From Nonomuraea longispora (lineage in GTDB: Bacteria; Actinomycetota; Actinomycetes; Streptosporangiales; Streptosporangiaceae): a DNA stretch of 47,341 nt. The stretch's first letter is position 1. Each line of letters starts with the position of its first letter. Positions 8,026-15,958 of this stretch are shown here, piece by piece. The notes beneath the pieces were generated by a model, which searched no databases, was not told the origin of the DNA, and saw only the letters and a program-made list of their open reading frames with translations. The translations under genes were made by a program, and so were the position numbers. Location: positions 1-47,341 of the forward strand of contig NZ_SMJZ01000044.1 of NCBI RefSeq assembly GCF_004348345.1, written 5' to 3'.

Positions 8026-8955
8026 GTGGCCGATGTGGAGATTCGCCAGCTGCGTTACTTCATCGCGGTGGCCGAGGAACGCAACTTCACCCGAGCCGCC
8101 GCGCGGCTCACCATGACCCAGCCCGCGCTCTCACGTGCCATCCGCGCCCTGGAGCGGGACGTCGGCGCCCCACTGCTCGTCCGCGCCCCCGGTGACGTGA
8201 GCCTGACTCCCGCGGGTGAGATCCTGCTGGGCGAGGCCAGGACCCTGGTCTCCCAGGCCGGGCACGCCATGTCACGGGCGCGCAGGGCGGCGGGGACGCA
8301 GGATCCGCTGACGGTGACAGGGCCCGGCTGCGACGCCTGGCTGCTGAACGAGCTTGTGCACGCGTACGACGAGACCCGGCCGCTGATGCCCGGACGCGTG
8401 ATGGTCGGCAACGCGGGCGACCAGCTCGACCAGCTGCGCTCCGGTGCGGCCGACCTCGCGCTGCTGCGCGGGTCGATCGACGACGAGACGCTGGAGAGCG
8501 TGATCCTGCTCATGGAACAGGTGCACGTGCTGCTCGCGGCGTCACATCCGCTGGCGGGCAGGGAGGCGATCGTCATGGCGGACCTGAGCGACGAGCAGGT
8601 GGTGCGCTGGAAGGAAGACAACTTCCGGCACGTCGCCGCCGAGCTCTGGCCGGACGGGCCGCCGGGGCGCCCGGGGCCGGAGGTGAGCGACGGCATGCAG
8701 ATGCTGGCGGTCGTCCGGCTGGGGCAGGCCGTCGTCCTGTGCACGCCCCGCGCGGCGGCGGCGACGGGATCGGCGGACGTCAGGGCGGTCCGGCTCAGCG
8801 ACGGGCCGTCGCTGCCGCTGCGCCTGGCCTGGCTGCGTGACCACTCCCAGATGCGGTCCGTACGCAGGTTCGCCCATCACAGCCGGGCCGTCTGCGCGAG
8901 GCAGGACGGGCAGGCGGTCAGGGACCTGGCGCGATGGCCGCCGGACCACGGGTGA
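8026..8955 (+). CDS. LysR-family transcriptional regulator
   Basis: The protein has 309 residues. The N-terminal winged HTH (IRQLRYFIAVAEERNFTRAA, QPALSRAIRALERDVG, residues 4-60) is typical of LysR regulators. Residues 90-295 form the periplasmic-binding-protein-like effector domain. The GTG at 8026 gives the canonical LysR N terminus. It is transcribed away from the SDR gene across a 174-bp gap (7852-8025), the classic arrangement in which a LysR protein controls its divergent neighbour. I found no clear T-N11-A site worth reporting in the gap. The inducer is unknown. Confidence 0.93.
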   Translation: MADVEIRQLRYFIAVAEERNFTRAAARLTMTQPALSRAIRALERDVGAPLLVRAPGDVSLTPAGEILLGEARTLVSQAGHAMSRARRAAGTQDPLTVTGPGCDAWLLNELVHAYDETRPLMPGRVMVGNAGDQLDQLRSGAADLALLRGSIDDETLESVILLMEQVHVLLAASHPLAGREAIVMADLSDEQVVRWKEDNFRHVAAELWPDGPPGRPGPEVSDGMQMLAVVRLGQAVVLCTPRAAAATGSADVRAVRLSDGPSLPLRLAWLRDHSQMRSVRRFAHHSRAVCARQDGQAVRDLARWPPDHG

Positions 8956-8988
8956 GCGGTGCGCTCATGAGGCGGCGGCCGTAGTGGC

Positions 8989-9300
8989 ATGAGATCGGCA
9001 CATCACGTGAAATTCGCTCGACCGGCCGGGCTCGCAGGGCCTGACACTCTTGAGGATCGGCCTCTGTGCCGCGCTGGGGATGGCGACCGCGGACGTGCTC
9101 TGTGCGCTGGTCGCGGTCATCGGCGACTCCGTGCTCACCGGCCTCATCGAGCCGATCATGTCCTTCCTGCGGCCGGCGTCTACTTCGCCGCGCTCGTGCT
9201 GGGCACCCAGACGGCGATGGAGCCTCCTGAGCAGGCGGTGTTCGTGCTCGCCGCCTTCGCCGCGTCGGCCGGCTGGCAACCGCTGTCGACGGAGCCGCGG
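8989..9300 (+). pseudogene. Degenerate LysE/RhtB-type exporter remnant
   Basis: Pieces in different frames resemble the N-terminal half of a LysE-family amino acid exporter: AGPDTL near 9035 in one frame, then IGLCAALGMATADVLCALVAVIG from about 9053 in a second, then YFAALVLG and VFVLAAFAASAGWQ (to about 9285) back in the first. No single frame keeps the protein intact and the central helices are missing. It fills the 352-bp space between the LysR gene and the convergent hydrolase gene. The assignment rests on pattern resemblance only. Confidence 0.4.
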
Positions 9301-9307
9301 GCGGTGT

Positions 9308-10207
9308 TCAGCCCGTGGCCTGGGCGGCGACGTTTTCGATGGCCTTGACGGCGACGTCGGGCTGGTCGGTGTAGATGTAGTGGCCGCTCTTGGCGGCGGT
9401 GCTCAGGTTGCTGTTGCTGGAGAGGGCGAGCCACTTGCGCTGGCCGGCGCTCCACGCCTTCTCCAGTTGCTTGCCGTAGGTGGGGATGGCGGCCAGGTAC
9501 GGCTGGCCGTGCTGGACGACCTCCACCGGGATGTCGCCGACGGAGCGGACCTCGCCGTCGGCGACGACGAGCTGCTCGGGGTTCTGGCCGGCGAAGATGG
9601 CGAGCTGCTGGGCGCGCATCTCGGCAGCGGGGCCCTTGGCCGACTTGGGGATCACGCGGGCGATGTCGGCGGCCATGGTGGAGGGGGTGGCGTCCAGGAG
9701 CGCCAGGCCCTTGACGCGGTCCTGGTGGTCGGGTGCGTAGCGGGCGGCGATGATGCCGCCGAGCGAGTGGCCGGCCAGGACGACCTGGTGGTCGCCGGCG
9801 ATCAGGTCGAGCACGCCGGTGAGGATCTTGCCGGTGCTCGCGAAGTCCTGCGGGCCGGCGGGCTTGTCGCTGGCGCCGGCGCCGGGCCGGTCGTAGGAGC
9901 AGACCCGGTTCTTGGCGCTGAGGGTCTTCTGCAGGGCGGCCATCTTGGTCACGTCGTCGCCGCCGCCGTGCATCAGCACGATGACCGGCTTGCCGTCGGC
10001 GGCCTCACCCGAGCAGGACACGTTCACCTTCCTGCCGGCGACCGTGATCTTCTTGGTCCCGGAGAACAGGTCGGCCTCGATCTTCTGCTCGGTGCCCGCG
10101 AAGGGGTCCCAGTTGTCCAGGGAGTCCCCGTTGCAACCGGCGACCCCCATGCCGAGCACGGTGGTGCACAGTGCGGCCAGGACGGGTGCCTTGAACTTGC
10201 CGAGCAT
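9308..10207 (-). CDS. Alpha/beta hydrolase lipoprotein
   Basis: The protein has 299 residues. A lipoprotein signal peptide ends in a lipobox VAGC with Cys25, so the protein is probably anchored outside the membrane. The alpha/beta-hydrolase fold follows: HGGG at 80-83 (oxyanion region), the nucleophile elbow GHSLGG with Ser148, and a late SGHYIY supplying the catalytic His. The ATG at 10207 has a GGAGGA ribosome-binding site a few bases upstream. The substrate is unknown; esterase or peptidase-like activity on an extracellular ester or amide is a family-based guess. It diverges from the aminotransferase gene at 10409. Confidence 0.88.
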   Translation of the reverse strand: MLGKFKAPVLAALCTTVLGMGVAGCNGDSLDNWDPFAGTEQKIEADLFSGTKKITVAGRKVNVSCSGEAADGKPVIVLMHGGGDDVTKMAALQKTLSAKNRVCSYDRPGAGASDKPAGPQDFASTGKILTGVLDLIAGDHQVVLAGHSLGGIIAARYAPDHQDRVKGLALLDATPSTMAADIARVIPKSAKGPAAEMRAQQLAIFAGQNPEQLVVADGEVRSVGDIPVEVVQHGQPYLAAIPTYGKQLEKAWSAGQRKWLALSSNSNLSTAAKSGHYIYTDQPDVAVKAIENVAAQATG

Positions 10208-10378
10208 GAGGTCCTCCGAGGAGAGCGAGTAGGGGGAGCGGCTCCGAGCGCCGCGGCTACGTCGGTAACGCTACGGATCGGAGGGGTCCCTCTGCGTCCC
10301 CGCACGGTGGACATCCGCCTGTAGCTCGCACGGGGGACAAGCCGCCTGACGGCGACGGTTGACCGTACGGCACGACTG

Positions 10379-10398
10379 CTGTTCCATATATGGAACAG
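10379..10398. promoter_or_regulatory. Perfect 20-bp palindrome before the aminotransferase gene
   Basis: CTGTTCCATA and its exact complement TATGGAACAG meet at 10388/10389. The element lies directly against the AGGAGG ribosome-binding site of the gene at 10409 and is AT-rich in a GC-rich setting. A TTGACC at 10359-10364 could be the -35, placing the -10 inside the palindrome. It looks like a regulator-binding site; no regulator gene is adjacent. Confidence 0.6.
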
Positions 10399-10408
10399 AG
10401 GAGGATGT

Positions 10409-11569
10409 ATGACCGTCAGCCGTCTGAGAGAGATTCCCGGCATCGGTGTGGATCTGCTCGGAGACCGGGCCGACCAGGAGAACGACGACACGCTGCTCCG
10501 TCTGGAGAACCTCGACACCGACCTCCGCCCCCCGGCGGTGGCCCTGGAGACGACCAAGGCCGCGATCGACCAGGACAGCGCGAACAGCTACCTGCCCTTC
10601 CAGGGCGGCGTCACGCTCCGGCAGGCGGCCGCCGCCCACGTCGGCCGGATGGCGGGACGACGCTACGACCCGGCACGTGAGTGCGTCATCACGGCGGGCG
10701 GGCTCAACGGAGTGCTCAACACGCTGCTCGCCACCGTCGAACCGGGCGACGAGGTGGTGATGGCCGACCCGATCTACGCCGGGCTGGTCAACCGCGTCAG
10801 GCTCGCGGGAGGGGTGCCGCGCTTCGTCCCGCTGGCCGCCTCGGCGGGCGGATGGACCCTGGACCCCGGGGAACTGGCCGCCGCGGTCACCAGGCGCACG
10901 GCGGTGGTCCTGATGATGTCACCGGCCATGCCGACCGGGTCCGTGCTCGGGCCCGCCCACTGGGAGGCCCTCTCCCGCGCGCTCGACGGCACCCCGGCAT
11001 GGCTGCTCTACGACGCCGCCATGGAACGCATCCGCTTCGACGACGCGGAACCGGCGCACCCGGCCCGGCACGAAGGGCTCGCGGCACGCACGGTCACCGT
11101 CGGTTCGGCGTCCAAGGAACTCAGGATGATCGGGTGGCGGGTCGGATGGGTCGTCGGCCCGGAGACCATCATGGCCGACGTCAACCTGGTCGGGCTCAGC
11201 AATGTCGTCTGCCAGGTGGGGCTCGCCCAGGAGGCGGTGGCCGCGGCGCTGGCCTCTCCTGACGCGGACGCGGACGTGGCGCGGGCGGTCGACGTCTGGC
11301 GCGGTCGGTGTGACACCATCCTCGACCAGCTCGCCGGCTACCCGGTGATCCCTCCCGACGGCGGCTGGTCGCTGCTCGTCGACACCTCGCAGCTCGGCAT
11401 GAGCCCGGCCGAGGCCTCCGAGCGCCTGTTCACGCGCGGCCGGGTCGCCGCCACGCCGATGAACGGCTGGGGGCCTTCCGGAGACCGTCACCTCCGGTTC
11501 GTGTTCGCCAACGAGCCGGTCGAGCGCCTTCGCGACCTCCGCTCGCGCGTCGAGGCAGCGTGGGGATGA
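10409..11569 (+). CDS. PLP-dependent class I/II aminotransferase-like protein
   Basis: The protein has 386 residues of fold-type I aminotransferase. GGLNGVLNTLL (97-107) is the cofactor phosphate loop region, ADPIYAG follows at 119-125, and SASKELRMIGWRVGW carries the Schiff-base Lys236. Two usually strict cofactor contacts are changed: the NPxNPTG motif reads SPAMPTG (171-177), so the Asn that touches the PLP ring hydroxyl is Met174, and the Asp-x-x-Tyr motif reads D202-A-A-M205. Asp202 itself is kept. The reaction may therefore differ from ordinary transamination. ATG 10409 has AGGAGG 5 bases upstream. The gene stands alone, preceded by a perfect palindrome. Confidence 0.85.
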   Translation: MTVSRLREIPGIGVDLLGDRADQENDDTLLRLENLDTDLRPPAVALETTKAAIDQDSANSYLPFQGGVTLRQAAAAHVGRMAGRRYDPARECVITAGGLNGVLNTLLATVEPGDEVVMADPIYAGLVNRVRLAGGVPRFVPLAASAGGWTLDPGELAAAVTRRTAVVLMMSPAMPTGSVLGPAHWEALSRALDGTPAWLLYDAAMERIRFDDAEPAHPARHEGLAARTVTVGSASKELRMIGWRVGWVVGPETIMADVNLVGLSNVVCQVGLAQEAVAAALASPDADADVARAVDVWRGRCDTILDQLAGYPVIPPDGGWSLLVDTSQLGMSPAEASERLFTRGRVAATPMNGWGPSGDRHLRFVFANEPVERLRDLRSRVEAAWG

Positions 11570-11639
11570 CGGAAGATGTCTATCACGGGGAGCGGCCGGG
11601 ACACCCGAGTGCACGGTGTGACCCGCTCGACGACCCCGC

Positions 11640-11772
11640 CTTCCGGTGGCCCGGCGCACCGCGTACAGCAGGCCTGAGACGGCGAAGAGCACCAGGGTGA
11701 CGACCACCCGCCTCGCGAGGTAGGGGGAGGCGCTCCGCGGTTGTGCGGGTGGGTCGGCGGGCCTCGTATGCG
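11640..11772 (-). other. Possible membrane-segment relic in an otherwise empty gap
   Basis: The 318-bp gap 11570-11887 has no convincing gene. On the minus strand one frame after a TGA near 11780 encodes SASPYLARRVVVTLVLFAVS and GLLYAVRRATGRRGRR, a plausible single transmembrane helix flanked by Arg residues. The frame then runs on antisense into the aminotransferase gene without a stop, so it is more likely a relic than a gene. Confidence 0.2.
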
Positions 11773-11887
11773 CTGGTCACGCACTCGAAGCGAACCGAAG
11801 TCACCAGCCTGCGGCGCGGAATGTTCCCAGGTAATTGACTCAATTTCATCGCAAAATGCATGATCTTGACCTAATCTTGGGGAGATT

Positions 11888-12772
11888 ATGAACGTTTCTC
11901 ACAGATTCGCGGCGCTCGCGGCTGCCGGATTGACGCTCACGGTGGCCGCGACCTCGCAGGTGTTCGTCCTGCCCAACGCCGCCTCGGCATCGGTGGCATC
12001 CGTCAGCCAGGTCCAGCAGGCTGCTCCGTCGGTCGCGGGGGGCGCGGCCGGCGCGCAGAGCGCGAGTGCCTTCGCGAACAAGTCGCTGGCCACCAAGAAC
12101 CGCATCTACCGAACCGGCCGCCTCACCGACGTGAACTGCCGGACCGGCTCGCTGCCGTCCGGGAGCACGGCAGCGTACAAGCGGTTCCTGACGCGGGTGA
12201 CCAACTGCCTGAACACGGCGTGGGGCTCGCAGTTCCGCAAGGCACGGCTGCCCTTCTCCAAGCCGCGGCTGCGCATCATCACCAGGAAGGTCAACACGCC
12301 CTGCGGCAAGTGGAGCGCCGGTGCCGACGGCTACTACTGCTCCTCCAACCGCACGATGTACATGCTGATCACCCGCAAGCAGCTGCGCCAGCCGTTCCCG
12401 CTGGGGATCGCGCGCCTCATGGCCCACGAGTACGGCCACCACGTTCAGCAGGTCTCGAAGATCTGGAGCTACTACTGGACGGCCCGTAACAGGGCCGGCA
12501 GCTCGCAGCGCCTCGCGCTCTCCCGCAGGTCCGAACTGCAGGCCGAGTGCTTCTCCGGCGCCTTCATGAGGACCCTGAGGGACGGGCGGCATTTCTCGGA
12601 CCAGCAGTGGAACTACACCGTGAACTGGTTCCGGCAGAACGGGCACAAGGCCTGGCCGCAGAACGACCACGGCAGAGGGCCGACGCAGGCCAAGTGGATG
12701 ACCCGCGGCTACAACAGCGGCTCTCCCGGAGCGTGCAACACCTGGGCCGCCTCGGCCCGCAACACCACCTGA
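11888..12772 (+). CDS. Secreted neutral zinc metallopeptidase
   Basis: The protein has 294 residues. A Sec signal peptide (MNVSHRFAALAAAGLTLTVA...) probably ends after the ASA near residue 34. The zinc motif HEYGH (180-184) sits in LMAHEYGHHVQQ, and a downstream SELQAECFSGAF (216-227) supplies the third ligand region, as in the YpfJ-like neutral zinc peptidase family. Cys pairs (84/107, 139/151) suggest disulfides. The ATG at 11888 follows GGGGAG at 11879-11884. It is a single-gene transcript closed by a hairpin terminator at 12795. It probably acts outside the cell; the substrate is unknown. Confidence 0.9.
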   Translation: MNVSHRFAALAAAGLTLTVAATSQVFVLPNAASASVASVSQVQQAAPSVAGGAAGAQSASAFANKSLATKNRIYRTGRLTDVNCRTGSLPSGSTAAYKRFLTRVTNCLNTAWGSQFRKARLPFSKPRLRIITRKVNTPCGKWSAGADGYYCSSNRTMYMLITRKQLRQPFPLGIARLMAHEYGHHVQQVSKIWSYYWTARNRAGSSQRLALSRRSELQAECFSGAFMRTLRDGRHFSDQQWNYTVNWFRQNGHKAWPQNDHGRGPTQAKWMTRGYNSGSPGACNTWAASARNTT

Positions 12773-12794
12773 CCAGATCCTCACGTACGCGTAG

Positions 12795-12836
12795 AAGGGG
12801 GGTCGGGCCCGAAGTGGCCCGGCCCCTTCCTTCTTT
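12795..12836 (+). terminator. Rho-independent terminator after the metallopeptidase gene
   Basis: A GC-rich stem (AAGGGG..TCGGGCC pairing with GGCCCGGCCCCTT, with a small bulge) around a short loop at 12810-12815 is followed by CCTTCTTTG. It lies 22 bp past the metallopeptidase stop codon. Confidence 0.75.
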
Positions 12837-12837
12837 G

Positions 12838-12955
12838 TCAGCGGTGGTCGTTCTCCTTCAGCTCGACGACCCAGGCACGACGCTCGGCGATCTTGCCGTC
12901 GCGCATGACGAACACCTCACCGCCGGCGGCTGCCTCCTCGCCGGCGCCTCGCCCG
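12838..12955 (-). pseudogene. C-terminal remnant of an NTF2/SnoaL-like protein
   Basis: The minus-strand frame ending in TGA (12840-12838) reads VFVMRDGKIAERRAWV-VELKENDHR, the usual last strands of small NTF2-like polyketide-cyclase/SnoaL proteins (MRDGKI..RAW). The frame is broken where it meets the lectin-like fragment near 12960. It is a truncated relic. Confidence 0.45.
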
Positions 12956-12969
12956 CCTCGGCCACGGCA

Positions 12970-13225
12970 GCACGCGGGCGTGTACGTCGAGCCCGGCGAC
13001 TGGGTGCGGGTGCGCTATCTCGCCGGTCGGTGGTCGGTCGACTCCGGCAAGTTCCGTTACGTGTCCTCGGCCGGATATCCCAGGCACATCGCGGTGATCG
13101 CGAGGATCAACGACGACATCTACCGGATCGGCCGCAGCAGGTGGATCCAGGCGCGCCAGGCGGGCTTTCTCCAGCTGCGCATCAACGACGTGTCCGGGCC
13201 CGGGGTGAGAAACTCCGAGCCGGGT
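12970..13225 (+). pseudogene. Fragment of a PA-IL/LecA-like lectin domain
   Basis: One plus-strand frame encodes AGVYVEPGDWVRVRY, then YPRHIAVIARINDDIYRIG, then ARQAGFLQLRINDVSGPG. This matches the strand pattern of PA-IL-like domains (vxaGDxVxI..., LIGRIG...GRLYLxIND). It has no start codon or signal peptide and no natural end; it abuts an NTF2-like relic on the left and the sigma gene on the right. I read it as a leftover of a secreted protein gene. Confidence 0.4.
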
Positions 13226-13259
13226 GGTAATCGAGAGGCGGCCGGCGGGACTACTTGGT

Positions 13260-13811
13260 GTGGACGATCCCGAAGAGCGATTCACCATGCTGTACGACCG
13301 GTACTACCGGAACGTGCTGGGCTACGTGCTGCTCAGGGTCGGGCAGAACGTGGCCGAGGACGTGTGCAGCGAGACGTTCCTCGTGGCCTGGCGTCGGCTC
13401 GACGAACTGCCCGAGCAGGTGCTGCCGTGGCTGCTCGGCGTGGCCCGCAACAGACTCGCCAAGCATCGCGAGGTGCGCTACCGGCGCACCGACCTGGTGG
13501 AGCGGATCGCCGCGCTGACCAGTGAGCAGGAGCACGTCGCCTGGGACGTCGCCGAGCACGTGGTGGACCGGGAGCAGGCTGTCTCCGCCCTGCGCGCCCT
13601 TCCCGAGAAGGACGTGGAGGCGATGATCCTGGCCACCTGGTACGGCCTGACGCCCGATCAGGCGGCGACGGTCATGGGCTGCTCGCCGCGGGCGTTCAAC
13701 GTCCGGCTGCACCGGGCGCGCAAACGGCTCACCGGCAGGCTGCACCAGGAGGCGGGAGCCGCGCGACGACCGGTGCGAGGAACCCCCGGCCTGTTCGCCG
13801 AGGAGAGCTGA
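13260..13811 (+). CDS. ECF (sigma-70 family) RNA polymerase sigma factor
   Basis: The protein has 183 residues from GTG 13260 (VDDPEERFTMLYDRYYRNVL). An in-frame GTG at 13224 would add 12 residues; I prefer 13260 because the sigma domain starts there and GGCGGGA lies about 10 bases upstream. Region 2 is at about 8-75 (AEDVCSETFLVAWRRL, LPWLLGVARNRLAKH) and region 4 at about 110-165 (ILATWYGLTPDQAATVM, AFNVRLHRARKRL). A CU044_5270-type gene follows after 34 bp, repeating the arrangement at 5192-6716 but without a protease gene. Confidence 0.9.
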   Translation: MDDPEERFTMLYDRYYRNVLGYVLLRVGQNVAEDVCSETFLVAWRRLDELPEQVLPWLLGVARNRLAKHREVRYRRTDLVERIAALTSEQEHVAWDVAEHVVDREQAVSALRALPEKDVEAMILATWYGLTPDQAATVMGCSPRAFNVRLHRARKRLTGRLHQEAGAARRPVRGTPGLFAEES

Positions 13812-13845
13812 CGTCCGCAGCAGGATCCACCCGTAGGGGGAAGAC

Positions 13846-15063
13846 ATGACCGACCGTATGTTCGCCCGGCTCAGGCCCGGCAAGCTGGACGAACTCGCCG
13901 AGGAGAGTTACCGGCGGCGCCGCCGCGAGGACCTTGCCCGGACGTTTTCCAGCACCCGGAACCCGACACCCACGTGGAGAGCTTTCATGGCCCGCCGTCC
14001 GATGTTCCTCCTGGCCACCGGCGCGGTCGCCGCGGGCGCGGTTGTCGTCTCCACGGGCGTGTTGTCCGGCTCGCCCGCCGGCCGGACCCCGCCGGTGGCG
14101 GCGGAGAGCACCCCGCGCGGCACGACCGGTGGCACAGGGGCGTCGCCGGCCGCCACGCGGATCGACGCCCGATCCTTCCTGCTCGCCGCCGCGGACACCG
14201 CGCTGCGCGAGCCCGCCACGTCCGGCCACTACTGGTACGTCCGACAGCGTACGACGCATCCCACCTTCCGCTGGCCGGAGAAGTTCTGGACCGGGGTGCG
14301 CGAGCTCCAGCGCCAGGAGCAGGCGGAGGTCGACAGGACCGGCGCGAAGGACGACGAGCTGGTGGCGATCAACGAGAAGTACAACAAGAAGCTGGCGCTG
14401 CTGCGCGAGAGCATCTACCCCGACGGGCCGCCGTACAAGGCGTACGTCGTCCAGTCGGAGGAGCGGTGGCGGCCGAAGCGGGCGGGCGGCACCCACCGCG
14501 TGAAGAGCGAGGACCGCGAGGTCGTCTTCCCCACGCCGCAGGACGAGGCCACGTGGAAGAAGGAGGGCGCGCCGAAGTTGCTGGAGGACAAGCCCAAGAG
14601 CGTCGACGACGACCTCCCTCGGCCGCTGTCGATCTCCAACATGGACATCACCATGCAGAACGTCGGCGCACTGCCCGGGTCGAAGAAGGCGCTGGCCGGC
14701 CGCCTGCGCGCCCGGTTCGCCAAGCTGCCGGACCCCCACAAGGAGTTCGACCTCTACCTGTGGCAGACCGCCGTCGACCTGATGACCGCGCCGACCACTC
14801 CCGGCACCCGGGCGGCCCTCTTCCAGGTCCTCGCAGACCAGCCCGGCATCACCTCAAGCGGCGAGACCGAGGACACCGCCGGGCGTGAGGGGGTCAGCCT
14901 GGCGGTCAAGAGCGGCGACGGGGCCGAGTTCCAGCTCGTCATCAACGAGGACACGGCCGAACTGCTGGAGTACGCGGTGGTGGAGAAGGGCGAGGACACG
15001 GCGCGGGTGACCTTCGAGGAGTTCGGCTGGACCGACAAGCTGGGCCGGCGCCCGCACCGCTAG
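13846..15063 (+). CDS. CU044_5270 family protein (sigma-linked membrane protein)
   Basis: The protein has 405 residues. A basic N terminus (ESYRRRRREDLARTF) precedes one membrane segment at about 51-70 (FLLATGAVAAGAVVVSTGVL). A large outer domain follows, beginning with SFLLAAADTALREP and GHYWYVRQRT, which parallels the SGAYWHVRKEK region of the paralogue at 5192-6088. It is longer than that paralogue because of a charged insertion (about 140-260). It is encoded just after an ECF sigma gene and presumably works with it. The role is inferred from the pairing; the molecular function is unknown. Confidence 0.8.
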   Translation: MTDRMFARLRPGKLDELAEESYRRRRREDLARTFSSTRNPTPTWRAFMARRPMFLLATGAVAAGAVVVSTGVLSGSPAGRTPPVAAESTPRGTTGGTGASPAATRIDARSFLLAAADTALREPATSGHYWYVRQRTTHPTFRWPEKFWTGVRELQRQEQAEVDRTGAKDDELVAINEKYNKKLALLRESIYPDGPPYKAYVVQSEERWRPKRAGGTHRVKSEDREVVFPTPQDEATWKKEGAPKLLEDKPKSVDDDLPRPLSISNMDITMQNVGALPGSKKALAGRLRARFAKLPDPHKEFDLYLWQTAVDLMTAPTTPGTRAALFQVLADQPGITSSGETEDTAGREGVSLAVKSGDGAEFQLVINEDTAELLEYAVVEKGEDTARVTFEEFGWTDKLGRRPHR

Positions 15064-15085
15064 CCGGCCCAGCGTGTCGACGGTC

Positions 15086-15136
15086 TTGACAGACCTGGCT
15101 AATGCCATTAGCTTACGAGCTATGGATAATAGCTTA
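15086..15136 (+). promoter_or_regulatory. Promoter with two overlapping TetR-like operators
   Basis: A TTGACA -35 (15086-15091) is followed 17 bp later by TAGCTT (15109-15114). Two inverted repeats are present: GCTAAT-GCC-ATTAGC (15098-15112) over the -10 region and AGCTAT-GGATA-ATAGCT (15118-15134) across the ATG at 15122. TAGCTTA also occurs as a direct repeat 21 bp apart. The predicted start site is at or beside the ATG, so the transcript is probably leaderless. Repression by the TetR protein encoded in the same operon is inferred. Confidence 0.65.
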
Positions 15137-15958
15137 AGCGTTGGCGACGGGCAGCTGACCTACGAGATCGCCGGCGAGGGGCCGCTGGTCGTGATGGTCC
15201 ACGGCATGGGCGACAACCGCGCGGCCTTCCGCTTCCTCGCGCCGCGGCTGGTGTCGGCCGGTTACCGGGTGGCCACGATGGACCTGCGCGGCCACGGCGG
15301 CTCGACCCCGGGCTGGAGCTCATACACGCGGACGGACACGGCAGGCGACATCCTCGCCCTCGTCCGCCACCTCGGCGGACCCGCCGTGATCGTCGGGCAC
15401 TCCTGCGCCGGCGGCTCCGCCACCATCGCGGCGGCCGAGGCGCCCGAGTCCGTCAGCGCCATCGTCGAGATCGCGCCCTTCACCCGCGTCGACAAGATGG
15501 CGGCCGGGGCGCTGCTGCGCAACGCCCACCACCGCAGGGGCATGCTCCGCCTGTTCGGCGCCGTACTGCTGCGCAGCCCGCGGCTGTGGCGCCGCTACCT
15601 GGAGCACAACTATCAGGCGCGCAGGCCCGCCGACCACGCAGCTGCCATGGACGCCCTCCAGGCCGAGTTGCGCAGACCCGGCCGGATGGCCGTGGTGAGC
15701 GCGCTGGGGCGGTCGGCGCCCGCCGACGCGGGCGCCCGGCTGGGCGACGTGCGATGCCCTGCTCTGGTCGTCGTCGGCACCGCCGACCCCGACTGGCCCG
15801 ACCCCCGTGCCGCCGCCGAACGGGCCGTCGCCGACATGCCGCAGGGCCTAGGCACGGTCGTGACGATCGACGGCGCCGGCCACTACCCCCACACGCAGTT
15901 CCCCGACGAGGTGGCCGCCGCGATGATCCCCTTCCTCAAGGAGCACGTGGGTGCCTAG
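15122..15958 (+). CDS. Alpha/beta hydrolase
   Basis: The 278-residue protein shows the alpha/beta-hydrolase order: VHGMGDNRAAF (oxyanion loop), DLRGHGGS, nucleophile elbow VGHSCAGG, late VVGTADPDWPD with the acid, and GAGHYPHTQ with the catalytic His. The ATG at 15122 was chosen because it begins the conserved region and coincides with the predicted start site of a strong promoter; no Shine-Dalgarno is seen. Its stop overlaps the GTG of the following TetR gene by 8 bp. The substrate is unknown. The pair looks like a small inducible detoxification or degradation operon. Confidence 0.88.
   Translation: MDNSLSVGDGQLTYEIAGEGPLVVMVHGMGDNRAAFRFLAPRLVSAGYRVATMDLRGHGGSTPGWSSYTRTDTAGDILALVRHLGGPAVIVGHSCAGGSATIAAAEAPESVSAIVEIAPFTRVDKMAAGALLRNAHHRRGMLRLFGAVLLRSPRLWRRYLEHNYQARRPADHAAAMDALQAELRRPGRMAVVSALGRSAPADAGARLGDVRCPALVVVGTADPDWPDPRAAAERAVADMPQGLGTVVTIDGAGHYPHTQFPDEVAAAMIPFLKEHVGA

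Noticed and set aside
10919..11707. A 262-codon minus-strand frame starting with a membrane-like segment
   Set aside because: Only the first 35 codons look protein-like; the rest is antisense to the aminotransferase gene. Kept only as a low-confidence relic at 11640-11772.
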